A stretch of 64,000 nucleotides of DNA from Rehmannia glutinosa. Lineage: Eukaryota; Streptophyta; Magnoliopsida; Lamiales; Orobanchaceae. Positions 21,771 to 33,938 of the stretch are shown here, in pieces. The stretch's first letter is position 1; every line of letters starts with the position of its first letter. Made by a program: the position numbers and the translations under genes. The notes under the pieces were generated by a model that saw only the letters and a program-made list of their open reading frames with translations, ran no database searches and was not told where the DNA came from. The DNA is taken from assembly GCA_016081115.2 (NCBI GenBank), contig CM071932.1, positions 56,742,659-56,806,658 on the forward strand. Reading direction: 5' to 3'.

Positions 21771-23384
21771 ATAAAATTAGTTTCAATAGCAACTATTTCA
21801 ATAGCAAGTTAGAAAGCAAAGCAACTTTAGGTTCAATGGAAACTTTAGTTAAAAAACTAAAGCCTTTTTTTCTAGATTTGCAAACACATTGACAGACACC
21901 AAACAAAAAACAGAGACTAAAAGTCTCGACTCTCTCCCAAAAAAGTGATTTTGTGAACAACTTCTCGCTTCTATATATGCAAACAATTTCAAGTCGATTT
22001 TTTCCACATACCGTTTATTCCAACAGGTTTTTTTGTGAAATATAATTTTGTAAAAAATTCCCAAAATGAAACTGTGATTCATTTTGTCAAAACCGCTTTC
22101 TCATTTCGATCACACCGCCCATCGCCGCCCGTCATTTCGCCCATCATCGCTTTGTCACTCCGCCCGTATCAGCTCGAGATTTCCGTCGCCCCAACTCGCA
22201 CCATCATATTCTCAGTTGGTACTCCAGTTTTTCTTAATATTTCTTAGTACTCCAGTTTTTCTTTCACTCCTAGATGATATGCTATTTTATCGGAGTTATT
22301 CATATGATGTGAGATCTCTAGGATTCTACCACTGAAACTTAATTAAACGGTGAAACAATTGGAATCTTAACATTTGTTCCGGAATTTCGGTCTTTACAAA
22401 CTCTGGAAGGCCTTAATGCTTCAAGTAGATTAGGGCCCTAACTTCTGAAGACACATATGTTTAGGGTCAAAATTTGATGGTGAGTATTGTATTCTATTAG
22501 CATTCAATGTTTAGGCACAACCAGTTAAATCTGTAGTTCACTAGTGACCTTTTCTTAAGATTTACGTCATGTGTTTTAGCTGCAATTGATTATCTCCTAC
22601 CGGAGGTAATATAGTTAACTGAAACCACAATTTTGTTCATCGGATTGCTCTGTCATCTGATTGCTAAGTCGTTCAGTTCAGGTATACTGTAAAGTTGTTG
22701 ATAGATTATATTGCTTTGTACTTTTCTTCTCTGCCTGTAAAATTTCTATGAATATTGAAAAACTTTATTGTATCCTGTCTTTAATCTCAAATAAATAAAT
22801 TGTCTGCTTCACTCCTGTTACGATCACAGTTGGTTGTGCTGCCTGCAGGCTTTCAGACAAGTGTCTTTCAGCCTAAAAATAAAATATAATATGATATGGG
22901 GCAACTTGTATTGCTGCCTCTGCGTGATATGAATGTTTCAAGCTTTAGGGTCGTTTCCTATTATAGCACACTGCCCTTAAAATTATTATCTAGATCCTTA
23001 AAAGTCTCTTGTGAGTGACTGAAGAGAATGCTATAATGCATATGAGCAGTAGGCAATGAATTAACATGGTGAATGTCCATTATGTGGTTTTGAGTACCAT
23101 GTATATGGTTTTCTGTATATATATAAATGACGGATGAGCACTTATGAGATAAATACAGTAGGATTTGAAGTTAGTGGTATACATATATTTTGTGTATTTA
23201 TCTTTTAAGTCAAGGACAAAAATAGTGTTGTATTTGATGGCCGGATGTGATTTATGACTAATTGACGTGTTTGTACTACTATTTTACTAGCTGATGATGT
23301 CTTCATGATGTGTTTTCATTCTACAAATTACCCTATTGCACTAGCTTTGCCTTTCTGTTTCCTGAATCTGGATGCATCTTGCAG
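21771..23384. other. Stretch without a recognised gene
   Basis: 22083-22250 is pyrimidine-rich with CCGCCC words. Short frames there have no protein-like features. The rest resembles intron or degraded sequence leading to the exon at 23385. Confidence 0.35.
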
Positions 23385-23645
23385 TCCCTTGCTTTGAGTG
23401 CTTGTACTACTTTGGTTTCTGTGGAGCCAAAATTGACTATTGAAACGAGGAACCTTGTTTTGAAGGTGAAAGATGTGACTCACTACAGTTATTCGTTAGT
23501 GAAAACAAAATTTCCTGCTTTTGAATATGTTACATTTTTTAAAGACTACTTTAGGATTTTTTGGTTTACCAAACGATCCTCCTGGTGTTTTGAATGGTCT
23601 CATACACAATCTAATGACCCTTCTCTGGGCAATTCTTGTTACAAG
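23385..23645 (+). pseudogene. SGR6/MROH-like HEAT-repeat protein, two exons
   Basis: Two neighbouring exons read like part of SHOOT GRAVITROPISM 6-type proteins, large HEAT-repeat proteins of the MROH family. Exon A, 23385-23465, follows a TTGCAG acceptor, encodes [20 protein letters not shown] and ends at AAG|GTGAAA. Exon B, 23545-23645, follows TTTTAAAG, encodes [18 protein letters not shown] and then [12 protein letters not shown], and ends at AAG|GTATTT. The frame is open across both exons and the 79-bp intron has normal borders. The parent protein is over 1000 residues and I see no other exons nearby, so this is a fragment. The family assignment is from memory of the motif. Confidence 0.55.
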
Positions 23646-24400
23646 GTATTTATTCCTTCATAAACGACTTGATTAAATTTTTACTTGGTATGATATTAAA
23701 TTTTTACGGCTTCATACTGGTTTGCCTCCCAACAATTAGAAGCTGGTAGGACAAATAATCAAATATCCCAGTGGAATGAGGTACCTAGTAATTTGATAAT
23801 GCCAAATTCCCTAGTTACAGCTTTGCGGTGCAGGAGAAGCTGGCCTCTTCATTAGTTTGGAATAACTTATTACCCTATATGTGAGGAAACCAAAAAAGAG
23901 TCCATAGTCCATAGTCCATAGTCTGACTGCTTAAATAATCACTACGCAACTGAGTGTTCACCCATAACAGCTATCTGAGAAGAACAAAAAGAACATAGCC
24001 ATCGACAAGGATGGCTTTGTCAATTGAGGCGGCGCAATCTCTATTTCTGAGCATAAGAGAAGACATGTAAGTCTCTTTCAGATATCTATTGTTAATGTTT
24101 GATTTTCTTCAAACATTATCTTTTCTTTCTTTCGAATTGTTCTTTCAGATTTCAGTTTTCTTTTTGCAGTTAATATTTCCATTTTTCAGGTAGTTAAGTT
24201 AGAAGTTTAAAATCAGTTTTCTAACACTACTAACTCCTTGGAAGTTTATGGTAGTGGGTGGTTTTTCTCCTTAAAACTTGCAGGAAGTTTTTCTCCTTTT
24301 TTCTTGCAGGAAGTTATTCAAGAGATAGCTATTTAAGGATCAAAAACCAACACATTTCGATTACAGATTTTAGGAGAATTGAGAGTTCATCTTCCAGCCT
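23646..24400. other. Stretch without a confident gene
   Basis: An ATG at 24011 opens 18 codons (MALSIEAAQSLFLSIRED) ending at a good donor, GACAT|GTAAGT at 24066. It could be a first exon, but nothing downstream supports it. Confidence 0.25.
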
Positions 24401-25065
24401 TTTCACACCAGAAAATTTTGCAGAAGCTCAGTCACACCAGGAATGTTGGCAACATTGTTGGCATCATTTTAGAACTCGAGTTTTGAGTGTTTATGTGAGA
24501 TAGATTCAGTATATATTGAGTGTTTGGAGTGCATTAAATGTATTCTCACATTTTGTAAAGGAGTGTTGTTACTTTCGGAGACACAATGGGAGTTGTTCTT
24601 CTAGTTTCCTTATTTCCTTTGTAATTTTGTAAGTTGTAAACAACATTACCTTTTGAATAATTTTTGTTCTAATGAACACACTACAAGTATTTTATACTTG
24701 TACAAAATTTTCAATCTCTTGTGTTGTATATCTCATTCTGTCTTTATTTCATAATTGTGAAATTGTATTTTAATTAAAAGTCTTTCGTTGTGTTTTGCAA
24801 AGTGTTGGCATCACTTTTGACTGCACACTGCATTTTTATAAGAATTGGACCCTTAAATTCTTTCAATTAGCATCAAGAGCCTTCACTAGACGATACTTAG
24901 TGTGATCCTGTGTTTTGCAGTGTTTTTATGATGGAGATTCAGAGTAATTCCATGGTTCGACCTCCAGTTTTGGATGGGACGAACTACTCCTACGGGAAAG
25001 TAAAGATGAGGGCATTCATTAAGTCCATTGATGAACGAGCATGGAGATCTGTCCTCGCTGGTTGG
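24400..25065 (+). mobile_element. Old copia fragment, LTR end and start of gag
   Basis: 24400-24860 has LTR-like sequence, then a degraded tRNA-Met-type PBS (TAGCATCAAGAGCC near 24869). Gag starts at ATG 24928 with PPVLDGTNYSYGKVKMRAFI, a UBN2-type motif in which the usual Trp after Tyr is Gly. The frame is cut at 25065 by the - strand Athila-lineage element and resumes at 35468. Confidence 0.65.
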
Positions 25066-26007
25066 TGTTCGCCTATATTTTTAGCTTCACCGCAAGTGTA
25101 CGGTGTTCGTTATCGAATAGGGTAGCAAGGTCGTATCCACGGAGACTAATAAATCAATAGGCTAAGTATTGAGCCAAGATAGTTTTACTTTTATTTAGAC
25201 GATCAATATTTGATGGTTGTTGTTTTGAGATTAAGACAATTTCAATCACTAAAACACAAAAATAAGATAACACAAATGAAAGAAGTATCAAGATGATGAA
25301 ATGGATTTCCGAGTTAAGGTTTCGATTAATAATCCTCTTGTTGTCCGATTTAATCAAAGCCAAGGTTATTATCAATATTCCTATAAGACGATCACAAAGC
25401 TATTTTATCCTCCCTCTCGAGATGCATATAAAATGTAGATTGAAATATCTATGCTAGCATCTCTACTCAACATAAGATACACAACTCCCAAATGCACAAT
25501 AGATCAAATGTCCTCACAATATTCGCAAACCTCTCAATTCATGCAAATATTCGTGTCAAGTACTTAAGATCTAATATTGAAACTCATCTCTCGAATTATG
25601 AATAAATATATCAAACATGTTAAATCATTGGCCAAGTGATAAAACAAGAATAAGCTCAAAGTACTCAAATAGGCTTCAAGATAATAACTTCAACTAAGAT
25701 TAAAACATTCAACAAGAGTTCATTAATCTACTTCCAAAACCCGGAAATCACAAGAGTTTAGCTACACGTGATTAAACAACTTACACACAAAGTGTTCAAA
25801 GTCATTACAAATGAAACTAAAAGATAGAAACTAAAAGAGAAGCAAGAAAACTTAGGAACGTCGACAATCTCTCGATATATCTCCGTTCTTCAAGCTCCGA
25901 TGCAACCCGATTATCTCCTTGATGTCTCCTTCCAAGAGTTGACTCTTGTTTTGTGTTGTAGATCCCAAAAATTCCAGAATGTCCTTGTGTGCGCCCCCCA
26001 AAAAGCC

Positions 26008-26015
26008 TTTTTATA
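26008..26015 (-). promoter_or_regulatory. TATA box in the left Athila-lineage LTR
   Basis: TATAAAAA on the - strand, 60 bp downstream of the hairpin array. The other LTR has it at 34881-34888. Confidence 0.7.
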
Positions 26016-26071
26016 CCTCCCATCATGTTTAGGGCTTAATCTTTGCAGATTATGGGATTCAGCCACAGACG

Positions 26072-26328
26072 CACGGGTGGTGCGCCCACGCACGGGTTAC
26101 CCGTGCGCCACCTCTTTGGAATACCCCAACTCTCTCTGTAGGGCGCATGGGTGGTGCGTCGAGCACGGCCTACCCATGCGCCACTCCAGTTAGATACTAC
26201 GGCTCTCTGTAGGGGCGCACGGGTGGTGCGCCCATGCATGGGCTACCCGTGCGCCATCTTTGCACTTCAATCAACCTTATACGGGGTGCACGGGTGGTGT
26301 CTTGAGGCACGCCCAACCCGTGTGCCCC
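26072..26328. repeat. Four tandem CpG-rich hairpin units in U3 (left LTR)
   Basis: Units start near 26073, 26140, 26215 and 26285. Each has a left arm like GGCGCACGGGT, a loop of about 22 bases and a right arm ACCCGTGCGCC. In unit 2 both arms change together (GCATGGGT with ACCCATGC), and in unit 4 two positions become G-T pairs, so pairing is kept despite divergence. The partner array is at 34939-35205. Confidence 0.85.
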
Positions 26329-26592
26329 CTGTCTCTTCCGTGAACGCTCAACTTTCGCTCTTTTAGGCTTCACGTTTCGTATATCCACTCAATTCTCCGC
26401 GTTTCTACTTTGCTTTCTTCATATTCTTATTCAATTAGCTTCAAATATCATGAAATTCCTACAAAATAAGCAAAGTGTAATATCTTTTCCACAAAGAGTG
26501 AATATGTAACGTTTAACGCGAGTATATGCATGTTTACTTATCATTATAGCTCGAAATACGCATCAAAACACATGAAAAATTCACGCTTATCA

Positions 26593-28301
26593 AAATCCCC
26601 CAAACTTAAACTATTGACCGTCCCGATCAACAATATTTAGAACACGATAAAGCATAACAGGGAGATAAAGATAACAGCGCACACCAAGAGTCTACAAGAA
26701 AATCCAAATTGCTCGTCATGAATGCTGAGTACAACTCAATCAAGCCTCAAATATCTAATCAAAGAACACGCCTCAAATAAAACAAAGTGAAATGCTCTGA
26801 ATCTAACTCTCAAAATTAAGTGTATACTCTCATCTCACAAGGTTATAGGACGTGTTTACGCTCAAATCAATTCGATGTCGCAAAATTACCATAGGCTTGC
26901 AATTTGTCTCATATCTCCGCCACGAGAGTGTATGCAATTTGTGAATCATAAAGGACTTTCTCATTTGGTTGTAATGAAGGCTCTTTGGTTTAGGTAGGAG
27001 ATTTTTGGATAAAGTGACTCAAACTCGAGTGTATAGACCGATGAGCATATCAATCATTTTCATTACAATCCCATATGCTACTCCAATCATCCCTCATTTT
27101 TATCAACTTCATTTATCTCCATTTCCGTCTTTTCTTTTGAGAATCACCTCCATTCACAATCCTTCGCCCCCCAAGTTTATCTACTTTTCAATCTTTTTTC
27201 ATTTGTGCATTTTCAACATCTTTCCTTCCTCTTTTTTATTCCATTTAACCAAGTATGCCCAATTATTCTATTTTTAAATTCCCACCCATTCAACCTCGTT
27301 CATTTCCCTTTTACTCAACGTTATACATTTGAGTTTAAGGTGATGGAAATATAGTAAGATCAAGGGTTAAATTTTGTGGTTATCAAAGAAATAGGCTATA
27401 GGCTCAACTTGGCTAACTAGGAGTTTTCACATTTTTAGGCAGGCAAAAGGCATGAAAGGCTAACAAAGATGGCCTTTAATCACATTCACAATTCACATAC
27501 ACATGTGGCCTTGACAGAGATACCCAAGCAAGTTCTAGAATTTTAATCAACATGAATGATACACTCAAATTACAACAAAACTGCACAAGATATAAGCAGT
27601 AAAGGCTCAAAGCTCACAGGCTTGTCAAAATGTAATTCAAAGCATCACACCAAGTTTTTCATATCAACATGCTCAAAGTTATCTATTCGAGGCTCAATCA
27701 ATCCATAAACAACATCTAATCCCAACAATATGAATTTTCCATCAACACACAAACAACAAGTTGCAACATGCTTGGTCAACTCACTCTCTAACCACTACGA
27801 AAGCAATAGACGTGCTAAAGCTATAAACGTGCTCTAATGCAAATGCAACCTAGAATGCTCTAATGCAACTATATGAAACACAAAATGCATGAAAATGTTT
27901 TTTTTTTTATATATTTTTCATATCCACACTTTTCGTGTATTAAAATACTATCTCTCCCCCCAAACTTGAATGAAATTATAGTGTCCTAAGGGGAAAAATA
28001 GAATTTCAATAACAAAAAGTGGGGATATACTGAATCATCATGCGCGCGGCGGTGGTGGGAAGTGGCCTTGAGAAATATGCCACATTTGTAGCTGTTGGAG
28101 CACTTGCCACGTGTCCTCGGAACGCCGCTCCGATCGCTCGCTGAACGCGAGAAAATCAGCCCTATGTTGAAACACACAAAAAAAAAAAATTACAACAAAA
28201 TACACAAATCACACTCATTAATAAAAATACGCAAATGCGTTGGGTTGCCTCCCAACAAGCGCTATATTTAACGTCTTTAGCTTGACGCCTGTTTTGTTAA
28301 A
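26593..28301 (-). other. 3' non-coding region with two purine tracts, - strand element
   Basis: Next to the LTR the - strand has TTTAAGTTTGGGGGATTTT (26593-26611), the true polypurine tract. A second one, CAAGTTTGGGGGGAGAGA, is at 27951-27970, followed by about 1.3 kb of non-coding sequence shared with the + strand element at 9.3-10.3 kb. 28020-28180 is GC-richer with a short open frame of no known family. Confidence 0.7.
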
Positions 28302-28817
28302 TTACGGGTCGCGCAAGGTGGTGGATATCACTTCCTCTTGATTCCCTCGGTGGAAATAGTGCTTAATCCGTTGGCCATTTACCATGAATGGCCCCGACCA
28401 CTTAGACTTGAGTTTTCCCGGGAAAAATTTAAGGCGTGAATTGTATAAGAGCACCGGTTCTCCCGATAAAAACTCTCTTTTCTTGATCATCTTATCATGC
28501 CACCTCTTGGTTCTCTCCTTGTAAATTCGGGAATTTTCGTAAGCTTCATCCCGGAATTCTTCCATCTGATTCAAATGAAGTAATCTTTCCTCACCGGCTT
28601 TCTGAAAATCCAGATTCAGTTTCTTAACCGCCCAAAATGCTTTGTGCTCTAATTCTACCGGCAAATGGCACGACTTACCAAAAACAAGTTGATATGGAGA
28701 TGTGCCCAACGGTGTTTTATATGCAGTCCGGTATGCCCACAGAGCATCATCCAATTTTAATGCCCAATCCTTTCGGTTGATGTTCACCGTCTTTTCAATG
28801 ATTTGTTTGATTTCCTG
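28302..28817 (-). pseudogene. pol: Integrase C-terminal part, cut off by a stop and internally deleted
   Basis: In the frame of the polyprotein but beyond its TAA. It encodes the end of the integrase core and the C-terminal region ([20 protein letters not shown] near 28755, [17 protein letters not shown] near 28665, [18 protein letters not shown] near 28450). After KWSGPF the sequence jumps to the final VNGQR.KHY segment, so about 20 residues usual in Athila integrases are missing. It ends at 28302. Confidence 0.85.
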
Positions 28818-31800
28818 TTAGCCATACGCTTGTCCATTGGCTTGTGGATGATATGCCAATGCAACTTTATGTTTGACTCCATATTTTGCCAACAAGTTGC
28901 TCATCAATTTGTTTACAAAATGCGACCCTCCATCACTAATTAAAGCTCGTGGAGTGCCGAATCTAGTAAAGATGTTTTTCTTAAGGAAGCGCATGACAAC
29001 TTGAGCATCATTTGTTTTGGAAGGAATCGCCTCTACCCAACGGGATACATACTCCATCGCAAGTAGAATATATTGATATCCCGAAGATGATGGAAACGGG
29101 CCCATAAAATCAATCCCCCACACATCAAACAACTCCACTTCAATTATGTTGGTCATTGGCATCTCGTGCTTCCGTGAAATGTTTCCCATTCGCTGACACC
29201 TGTCACATTGTTGCACAAACAAATAACAGTCATTAAATAAAGTGGGCCAGTATAGCCCACTTTGCAATACCTTCGCTGCGGTGCGCGTGGGACCAAAATG
29301 TCCGCCGGATGGTGAAGAGTGACACTGTTGTAGGACTCCCTCCCATTCTTCTTGAGGTATGCATCTCCTTATGATTTTATCCGTGCACCTCTTAAAGAGT
29401 AGGGGGTCATCCCACATGTAGAACTTTACATCATGTAAGAATTTCTTCTTTTGATACGGTGATAGATCCGGAGGTAAAACTCCGGCAGCCAAATAGTTTA
29501 CAAAGTCCGCATACCATGGGAACTTTGCCTCAAGCATGAGTAATCTTTCATCAGGAAACTCCTCTTTGATCAATCCCGTACATCCTTTTTCTCCATCTTG
29601 ATTTTCTAATCGAGACAGATGGTCCGCTACCACGTTCTCGCATCCCTTCCGGTCCTTGATTTCCACATCAAACTCTTGCAATAATAAGATCCATCGAATC
29701 AACCTTGGTTTCGCATCCTTCTTGTCAAAAAGGTATTTGATAGCCGCATGGTCGGTGTGCACAATCGTCTTTGTCCCGATCAAGTAAGATCGGAATTTAT
29801 CGAATGCGAAAACAATCGCCAACATTTCTTTTTCGGTTGTGGTATAATTCTGTTGAGCACTGTCCAACGTTCGACTTGCATAGTAGATGGATCGGAACAA
29901 TTTTTCCCTCTTTTGACCAAGAACAGCCCCAACCGCATAATCGCTTGCATCACACATTAGCTCAAATGGTTGACTCCAATCTGGGGCGACGAGTATAGGT
30001 GCGGTTACCAATGCTGTCTTCAATGTTTCGAACGCCTGCAAACATTCATTGGAAAAAATGAAAGCAGTATCTTTTTCTAACAATTGGCTCAAAGGCTTAG
30101 AGATTTTAGAAAAATCACGGATAAACCTTCTGTAAAATCCGGCATGGCCTAAAAAGCTCCGAATGGCTTTCTCATTTGTAGGAGGTGGTAACTTCTCAAT
30201 TGCTACAATTTTTGCCCGATCAACTTCCAAACCTGCAGAAGAGACTCGATGACCAAGTACAATGCCATCGCGTACCATAAAATGGCACTTTTCCCAATTT
30301 AGTACTAGATTGGTCTCTTCACATCGCTGCAAAACTAGGGAAAGATTGTGTAGACAATTATCAAAAGAATCACCGAACACAGAGAAATCGTCCATAAACA
30401 CCTCCATAACTTTTTCAATAAGATCGTGAAATATAGCCATCATACAACGTTGGAAAGTAGCAGGTGCATTACATAAACCAAATGGCATGCGACGAAATGC
30501 AAATGTGCCATACGGACATGTAAATGTTGTTTTCTCTTGGTCTTCTGGCGCAATCATGATTTGATTGTACCCGGAATAACCATCTAAGAAGCAATAATAA
30601 TCATAACCTGCAAGACGATCCAACATCATATCGATAAAGGGGAGGGGGAAGTGATCTTTTCGAGTGGCATCATTAAGTTTTCTATAATCAATACATATTC
30701 GCCACCCGGTAACAATTCTAGTAGCAATTTGTTCGTCATTTTCATTTTTTACCACTGTTACCCCCCCTTTTTTCGGTACCACTTGTACTGGACTCACCCA
30801 TGAGCTGTCAGATATCGCATAAATGATACCGGCATCCAACCATTTTAACACTTCCTTCCTAACCACATCTTGCATAATAGGATTTAGTCGTCTTTGGTTT
30901 TGCACTGATGGTTTATAAACATCTTCCATCCGAATTTTATGCATCACAATGGATGGACTTATGCCTTTTAAATCAGTTATAGACCATCCTAGTGCCGACT
31001 TATGTTTTCGTAAAACCCTTAACAGTTTATCAAGTTGAGTAGGAGTGAGAAGAGTCAAACGACACGGATTTGCGTTATTTGCTCCAAGAAATGCATATTT
31101 GAGGTGTTCAGGTAATTGCTTGAGTTCCGGAGTCGGTGTTGGTATTTCAGCATCACGCACGGGCAGACCGTGCGCCTGCGCACGGGTCGTGCACTCTTCA
31201 GAGAGCTCAGTCCGTCTCTCTGCATCACGCACGGGCTGACCATGCGCCTGCTCACGGGTCGTGCGCTCTTCAGAGAACTCAGCCCTTATTTCAGTCCTTG
31301 CGTTCTCGCCTCGTGCACTATTAGGTAGTTCCTGTATATGATCTAAGGCACAAACATAGTCGTACAAATCTTGGTTATCAAAATCAAGTACAACATTCGA
31401 CATTGAGCACGAGTGGGTTAGACCAAATTCCAAATCATCTGTAGACAATGTATGATCAACATAATCCTCAATGCATGAACTAACTATATCAAAAAATTTA
31501 CAACTCTCTACAGAATCATGGAATTTCATTGCCTTATATATAGAAAATAAAACATGCTCATCATTAACACGTAACGTGAGTTCACCTTTTTGCACGTCTA
31601 TTAAGGCCTTACCTGTTGCTAAGAAGGGACGTCCAAGTATCAATGGAACATCTCGATCTTCTTCCATATCTAATACCAAGAAATCCACGGGGAATATAAA
31701 TTTATCAACTTTTACTAGTACGTCTTCAATAATTCCTCTTGGATACGTAAGTGATCGGTCCGCAAGTTGCAATGTCACCGTAGTTGGTTTCACGTCGCCT

Positions 31801-32864
31801 AATCCAAGTTTCCTGAAAATGGACAAAGGCATCAAATTAATACTTGCCCCTAAATCACACAACGCTTTATTAAAGAAATTACCACCAATAGCCCAAGGGA
31901 TAGTGAAACTCCCCGGATCTTTAAGTTTTTGTGGTAGCTTCCTTTGGATAATTGCACTACATTCTTCCGTCAAATTCACTGTTTCAAAGCTTGTCATCTT
32001 CCGCTTTTTTGACATAACATCCTTAAGAAATTTCGCATAGTTCGGCATCTGTTCTAGTGCGTCTGCAAAAGGAATGTTAATGTGCAATTTCTTAAATATA
32101 TCAAGGAATTTGGCAAATTGATCATCAAGCTTTTTCTTTTGAAATCTTTGAGGAAAGGGAAGAGATATAGGCAACTTAGATATGTTTGAGCTAGATGATG
32201 ATTTTTGCTTATCAGCCCCTGTTTGTTCTGCCTCTTTGTTCTCTTCTTTCCTATTTTCTTCTATATCATCTTTCATCACGGATTCTCCTGCTTCCGGCCT
32301 AGATGCTTCATCCGACAGTTTCGGACTCCCAGATTTTTCTTTAGGCCCCTCATATGCCGTACCGCTTCGCAAACGAATTGCTTTGCATTGTTCCTTAGGA
32401 TTCATTTCCGTATTACTCGGAAATTGACCCTTTTGATGTTGACCACCCACAATTGTAGCCAATTGACCCATTTGATTCTCCAGATTCTTTATCGAGCTTG
32501 TCACTTGTTGTTCTAACTTATCCATCCGAAGATCTTGCTTAGCAAGGCAGCTCCTCGTGTCATTCATGAAAGCATTAAATTGATTTATGAAAGAGGTGAG
32601 TGCATCTTCCAACGACGATTTGCCTTCTCCATTACCGCCTCCACTTGAAGCATTAAATCCCGGCGGAGGTTGTAACACATTCTTTGTATTTGCATAGGAA
32701 AAATTTTCATGATTTCTCAACCCTGGATGGTAGTGCGTTGGGTTTGAATTATTCCGGAAATTGTTGAAATTCCGGTTATTCACATAATTTACCTCTTCCA
32801 TCGGATATAGAAGAGCTTCACTACCCGTGCTCGCACCGCTTCCTCGGCCCCTTTGTAAATACAT
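28818..32864 (-). CDS. pol: Ty3/gypsy polyprotein: gag C-terminus, protease, RT, RNase H, integrase (truncated)
   Basis: A 1348-codon open frame. In order: the end of gag ([15 protein letters not shown], then a coiled coil near residues 95-135); an aspartic protease with DLGAS near residue 336, the usual Athila form; the 24-residue tandem repeat (31150-31293); reverse transcriptase with [11 protein letters not shown] and the catalytic FMDD near residue 823; RNase H ([34 protein letters not shown]); and an integrase with the zinc domain ([17 protein letters not shown]) and catalytic Asp residues in WGIDFMGPF and LISDGGSHF. The frame ends in a TAA just after HPQANGQA, where the catalytic Glu should be. 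The first ATG used here lies in the gag tail; the true start is at 33771 in broken frames. RT and RNase H motifs look intact; integrase cannot work. Confidence 0.92.
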   Translation of the reverse strand: MYLQRGRGSGASTGSEALLYPMEEVNYVNNRNFNNFRNNSNPTHYHPGLRNHENFSYANTKNVLQPPPGFNASSGGGNGEGKSSLEDALTSFINQFNAFMNDTRSCLAKQDLRMDKLEQQVTSSIKNLENQMGQLATIVGGQHQKGQFPSNTEMNPKEQCKAIRLRSGTAYEGPKEKSGSPKLSDEASRPEAGESVMKDDIEENRKEENKEAEQTGADKQKSSSSSNISKLPISLPFPQRFQKKKLDDQFAKFLDIFKKLHINIPFADALEQMPNYAKFLKDVMSKKRKMTSFETVNLTEECSAIIQRKLPQKLKDPGSFTIPWAIGGNFFNKALCDLGASINLMPLSIFRKLGLGDVKPTTVTLQLADRSLTYPRGIIEDVLVKVDKFIFPVDFLVLDMEEDRDVPLILGRPFLATGKALIDVQKGELTLRVNDEHVLFSIYKAMKFHDSVESCKFFDIVSSCIEDYVDHTLSTDDLEFGLTHSCSMSNVVLDFDNQDLYDYVCALDHIQELPNSARGENARTEIRAEFSEERTTREQAHGQPVRDAERRTELSEECTTRAQAHGLPVRDAEIPTPTPELKQLPEHLKYAFLGANNANPCRLTLLTPTQLDKLLRVLRKHKSALGWSITDLKGISPSIVMHKIRMEDVYKPSVQNQRRLNPIMQDVVRKEVLKWLDAGIIYAISDSSWVSPVQVVPKKGGVTVVKNENDEQIATRIVTGWRICIDYRKLNDATRKDHFPLPFIDMMLDRLAGYDYYCFLDGYSGYNQIMIAPEDQEKTTFTCPYGTFAFRRMPFGLCNAPATFQRCMMAIFHDLIEKVMEVFMDDFSVFGDSFDNCLHNLSLVLQRCEETNLVLNWEKCHFMVRDGIVLGHRVSSAGLEVDRAKIVAIEKLPPPTNEKAIRSFLGHAGFYRRFIRDFSKISKPLSQLLEKDTAFIFSNECLQAFETLKTALVTAPILVAPDWSQPFELMCDASDYAVGAVLGQKREKLFRSIYYASRTLDSAQQNYTTTEKEMLAIVFAFDKFRSYLIGTKTIVHTDHAAIKYLFDKKDAKPRLIRWILLLQEFDVEIKDRKGCENVVADHLSRLENQDGEKGCTGLIKEEFPDERLLMLEAKFPWYADFVNYLAAGVLPPDLSPYQKKKFLHDVKFYMWDDPLLFKRCTDKIIRRCIPQEEWEGVLQQCHSSPSGGHFGPTRTAAKVLQSGLYWPTLFNDCYLFVQQCDRCQRMGNISRKHEMPMTNIIEVELFDVWGIDFMGPFPSSSGYQYILLAMEYVSRWVEAIPSKTNDAQVVMRFLKKNIFTRFGTPRALISDGGSHFVNKLMSNLLAKYGVKHKVALAYHPQANGQAYG
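31150..31293 (-). repeat. In-frame tandem repeat, two 72-bp units, inside the polyprotein
   Basis: Units at 31150-31221 and 31222-31293 encode 24-residue repeats ([15 protein letters not shown] / [15 protein letters not shown] cores) between protease and RT. The DNA is CpG-rich with GCACGGG and CGTGCGCC words like those of the LTR hairpin array, in otherwise AT-rich coding DNA. Confidence 0.85.
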
Positions 32865-32865
32865 T

Positions 32866-33771
32866 CAATTGAGTTGTCAAAGCCGCTACTTGTGCCGACA
32901 ATGTTTTGATAGGGTCCGAATCGAGATTTCGGCTACTCGTTGTACATTGGATCTTTCAGATGGCCATTGGTAACTGTTCATGGCCATTTCCTCAAGAAGA
33001 TTTAAGGCATCTTGTGGAAACCTTGCCAACAATGCTCCTCCCGCTGCGGCATCAACAAAGGCCCTCGTTTGCCCCATTAAACCATTGTAAAAGAAACATA
33101 ACTGTTGATCCTCCGGAAAGCCGTGTTGTGGACATCTTCTTAACAAATCCCAAAATATTTCCCAAGCCTCGTACAAAGGCTCGGAATCAAATTGTCGGAA
33201 TTGAGTGATCTCACTTTTGAGCTGCAAAGTTTTGCTTGGTGGAAAGAATTTAAACAAAAACTTTTGGCTCAAATCATCCCATGTGCTCACACTTCCTTGC
33301 GTCAAAGTACCCAACCAATTTCTCGCCTTATCCCGTAAAGAGAATGGGAATAGGCGCAATCTTATGGCGTCATCTGAGACTCCGTTCATTTTGATCGTAT
33401 TGCATATTTGGATAAAATGCGCAAGGTGGGAGTTAGGATCTTCGGTTGCAAACCCCCAAATCGATTCTGTTGCACCATATTGATTAGTGCGGTTTGAGCT
33501 CGAAGTTGTTGGCATTGATGGGAATATGGGCAATACCACCGTAATTACGATTCGTTTGTGGTCGAAAGTAATCATGAATGGCTTGTTGTTGAACCGGTAT
33601 CGGTAACTCGTTTCCACCATTGTTCGGTGGTATTGGTAACTCATGCAAATACCCCATTATCGGATTGTGTTGTTTTTCAGCTCGTCTAGTGGTAGCACTG
33701 ATTCTCCTTGCGAAAGCCTCAACTTCCGGTATGAGCGGTATTAAGTCCCCCCGCTTAGAGCGCGTGTTCAT
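32866..33771 (-). pseudogene. gag: Athila-lineage gag, frameshifted
   Basis: The capsid gene of the - strand element. The ATG at 33771 (MNTRSKRGDLIPLIPEVEAF) starts 167 bp inside the PBS. The frame breaks near 33490 and again near 33465, each where one G seems to be missing from a G/C run. The retrotransposon gag domain is then open (ATEDPNSHLAHFIQIC, RLRLFPFSLRDKARNWL, FFPPSKTLQLKSEI, LYEAWEIFWDLLRRCPQHGF) to about 32990. Two further frame changes at 32950-32866 disturb the segment with [13 protein letters not shown] before the polyprotein frame begins. No zinc knuckle is seen, as is common in Athila gag. Confidence 0.85.
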
Positions 33772-33914
33772 ACACTACCCGGACCAAACTAGAAGAAACA
33801 AGTCAAATAATGTGGAATTCAAGTCACACAAAAACAAAATAAATAAATAAAAAAAAATGTCTAAATTAAGAATAATTCTATCTATCGCAATATTAGCACT
33901 ATAAATTGTATTAG

Positions 33915-33932
33915 TCCCCGGCAACGGCGCCA
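33915..33932 (-). other. Primer-binding site of the - strand Athila-lineage element
   Basis: The + strand reads TCCCCGGCAACGGCGCCA, i.e. the 3' end of a tRNA including CCA, six bases from the LTR. This PBS is characteristic of Athila/Calypso-type elements and is usually assigned to tRNA-Asp. Confidence 0.85.
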
Positions 33933-33938
33933 AAAACT

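Larger units (their letters stand above)
25066..26592 (-). repeat. 3' LTR (left) of the - strand Athila-lineage element
   Basis: Starts TGTTCGCC and ends CTTATCA on the + strand, pairing with 33939-35463 at high identity. The four-unit hairpin array occupies 26072-26328, just upstream (in element orientation) of the TATA box. Confidence 0.93.

Noticed and set aside
24011..24066. Possible first exon starting MALSIEAAQ
   Set aside because: The donor is good, but no second exon, homology or promoter supports it.
25817..26388. Overlapping GC-rich frames on both strands, also at 34631-35214
   Set aside because: They coincide with the U3 hairpin array and are not conserved between the two LTRs.
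29748..33483. Several + strand frames of 60-189 codons
   Set aside because: They are antisense to the gag-pol frames and have no domain features.
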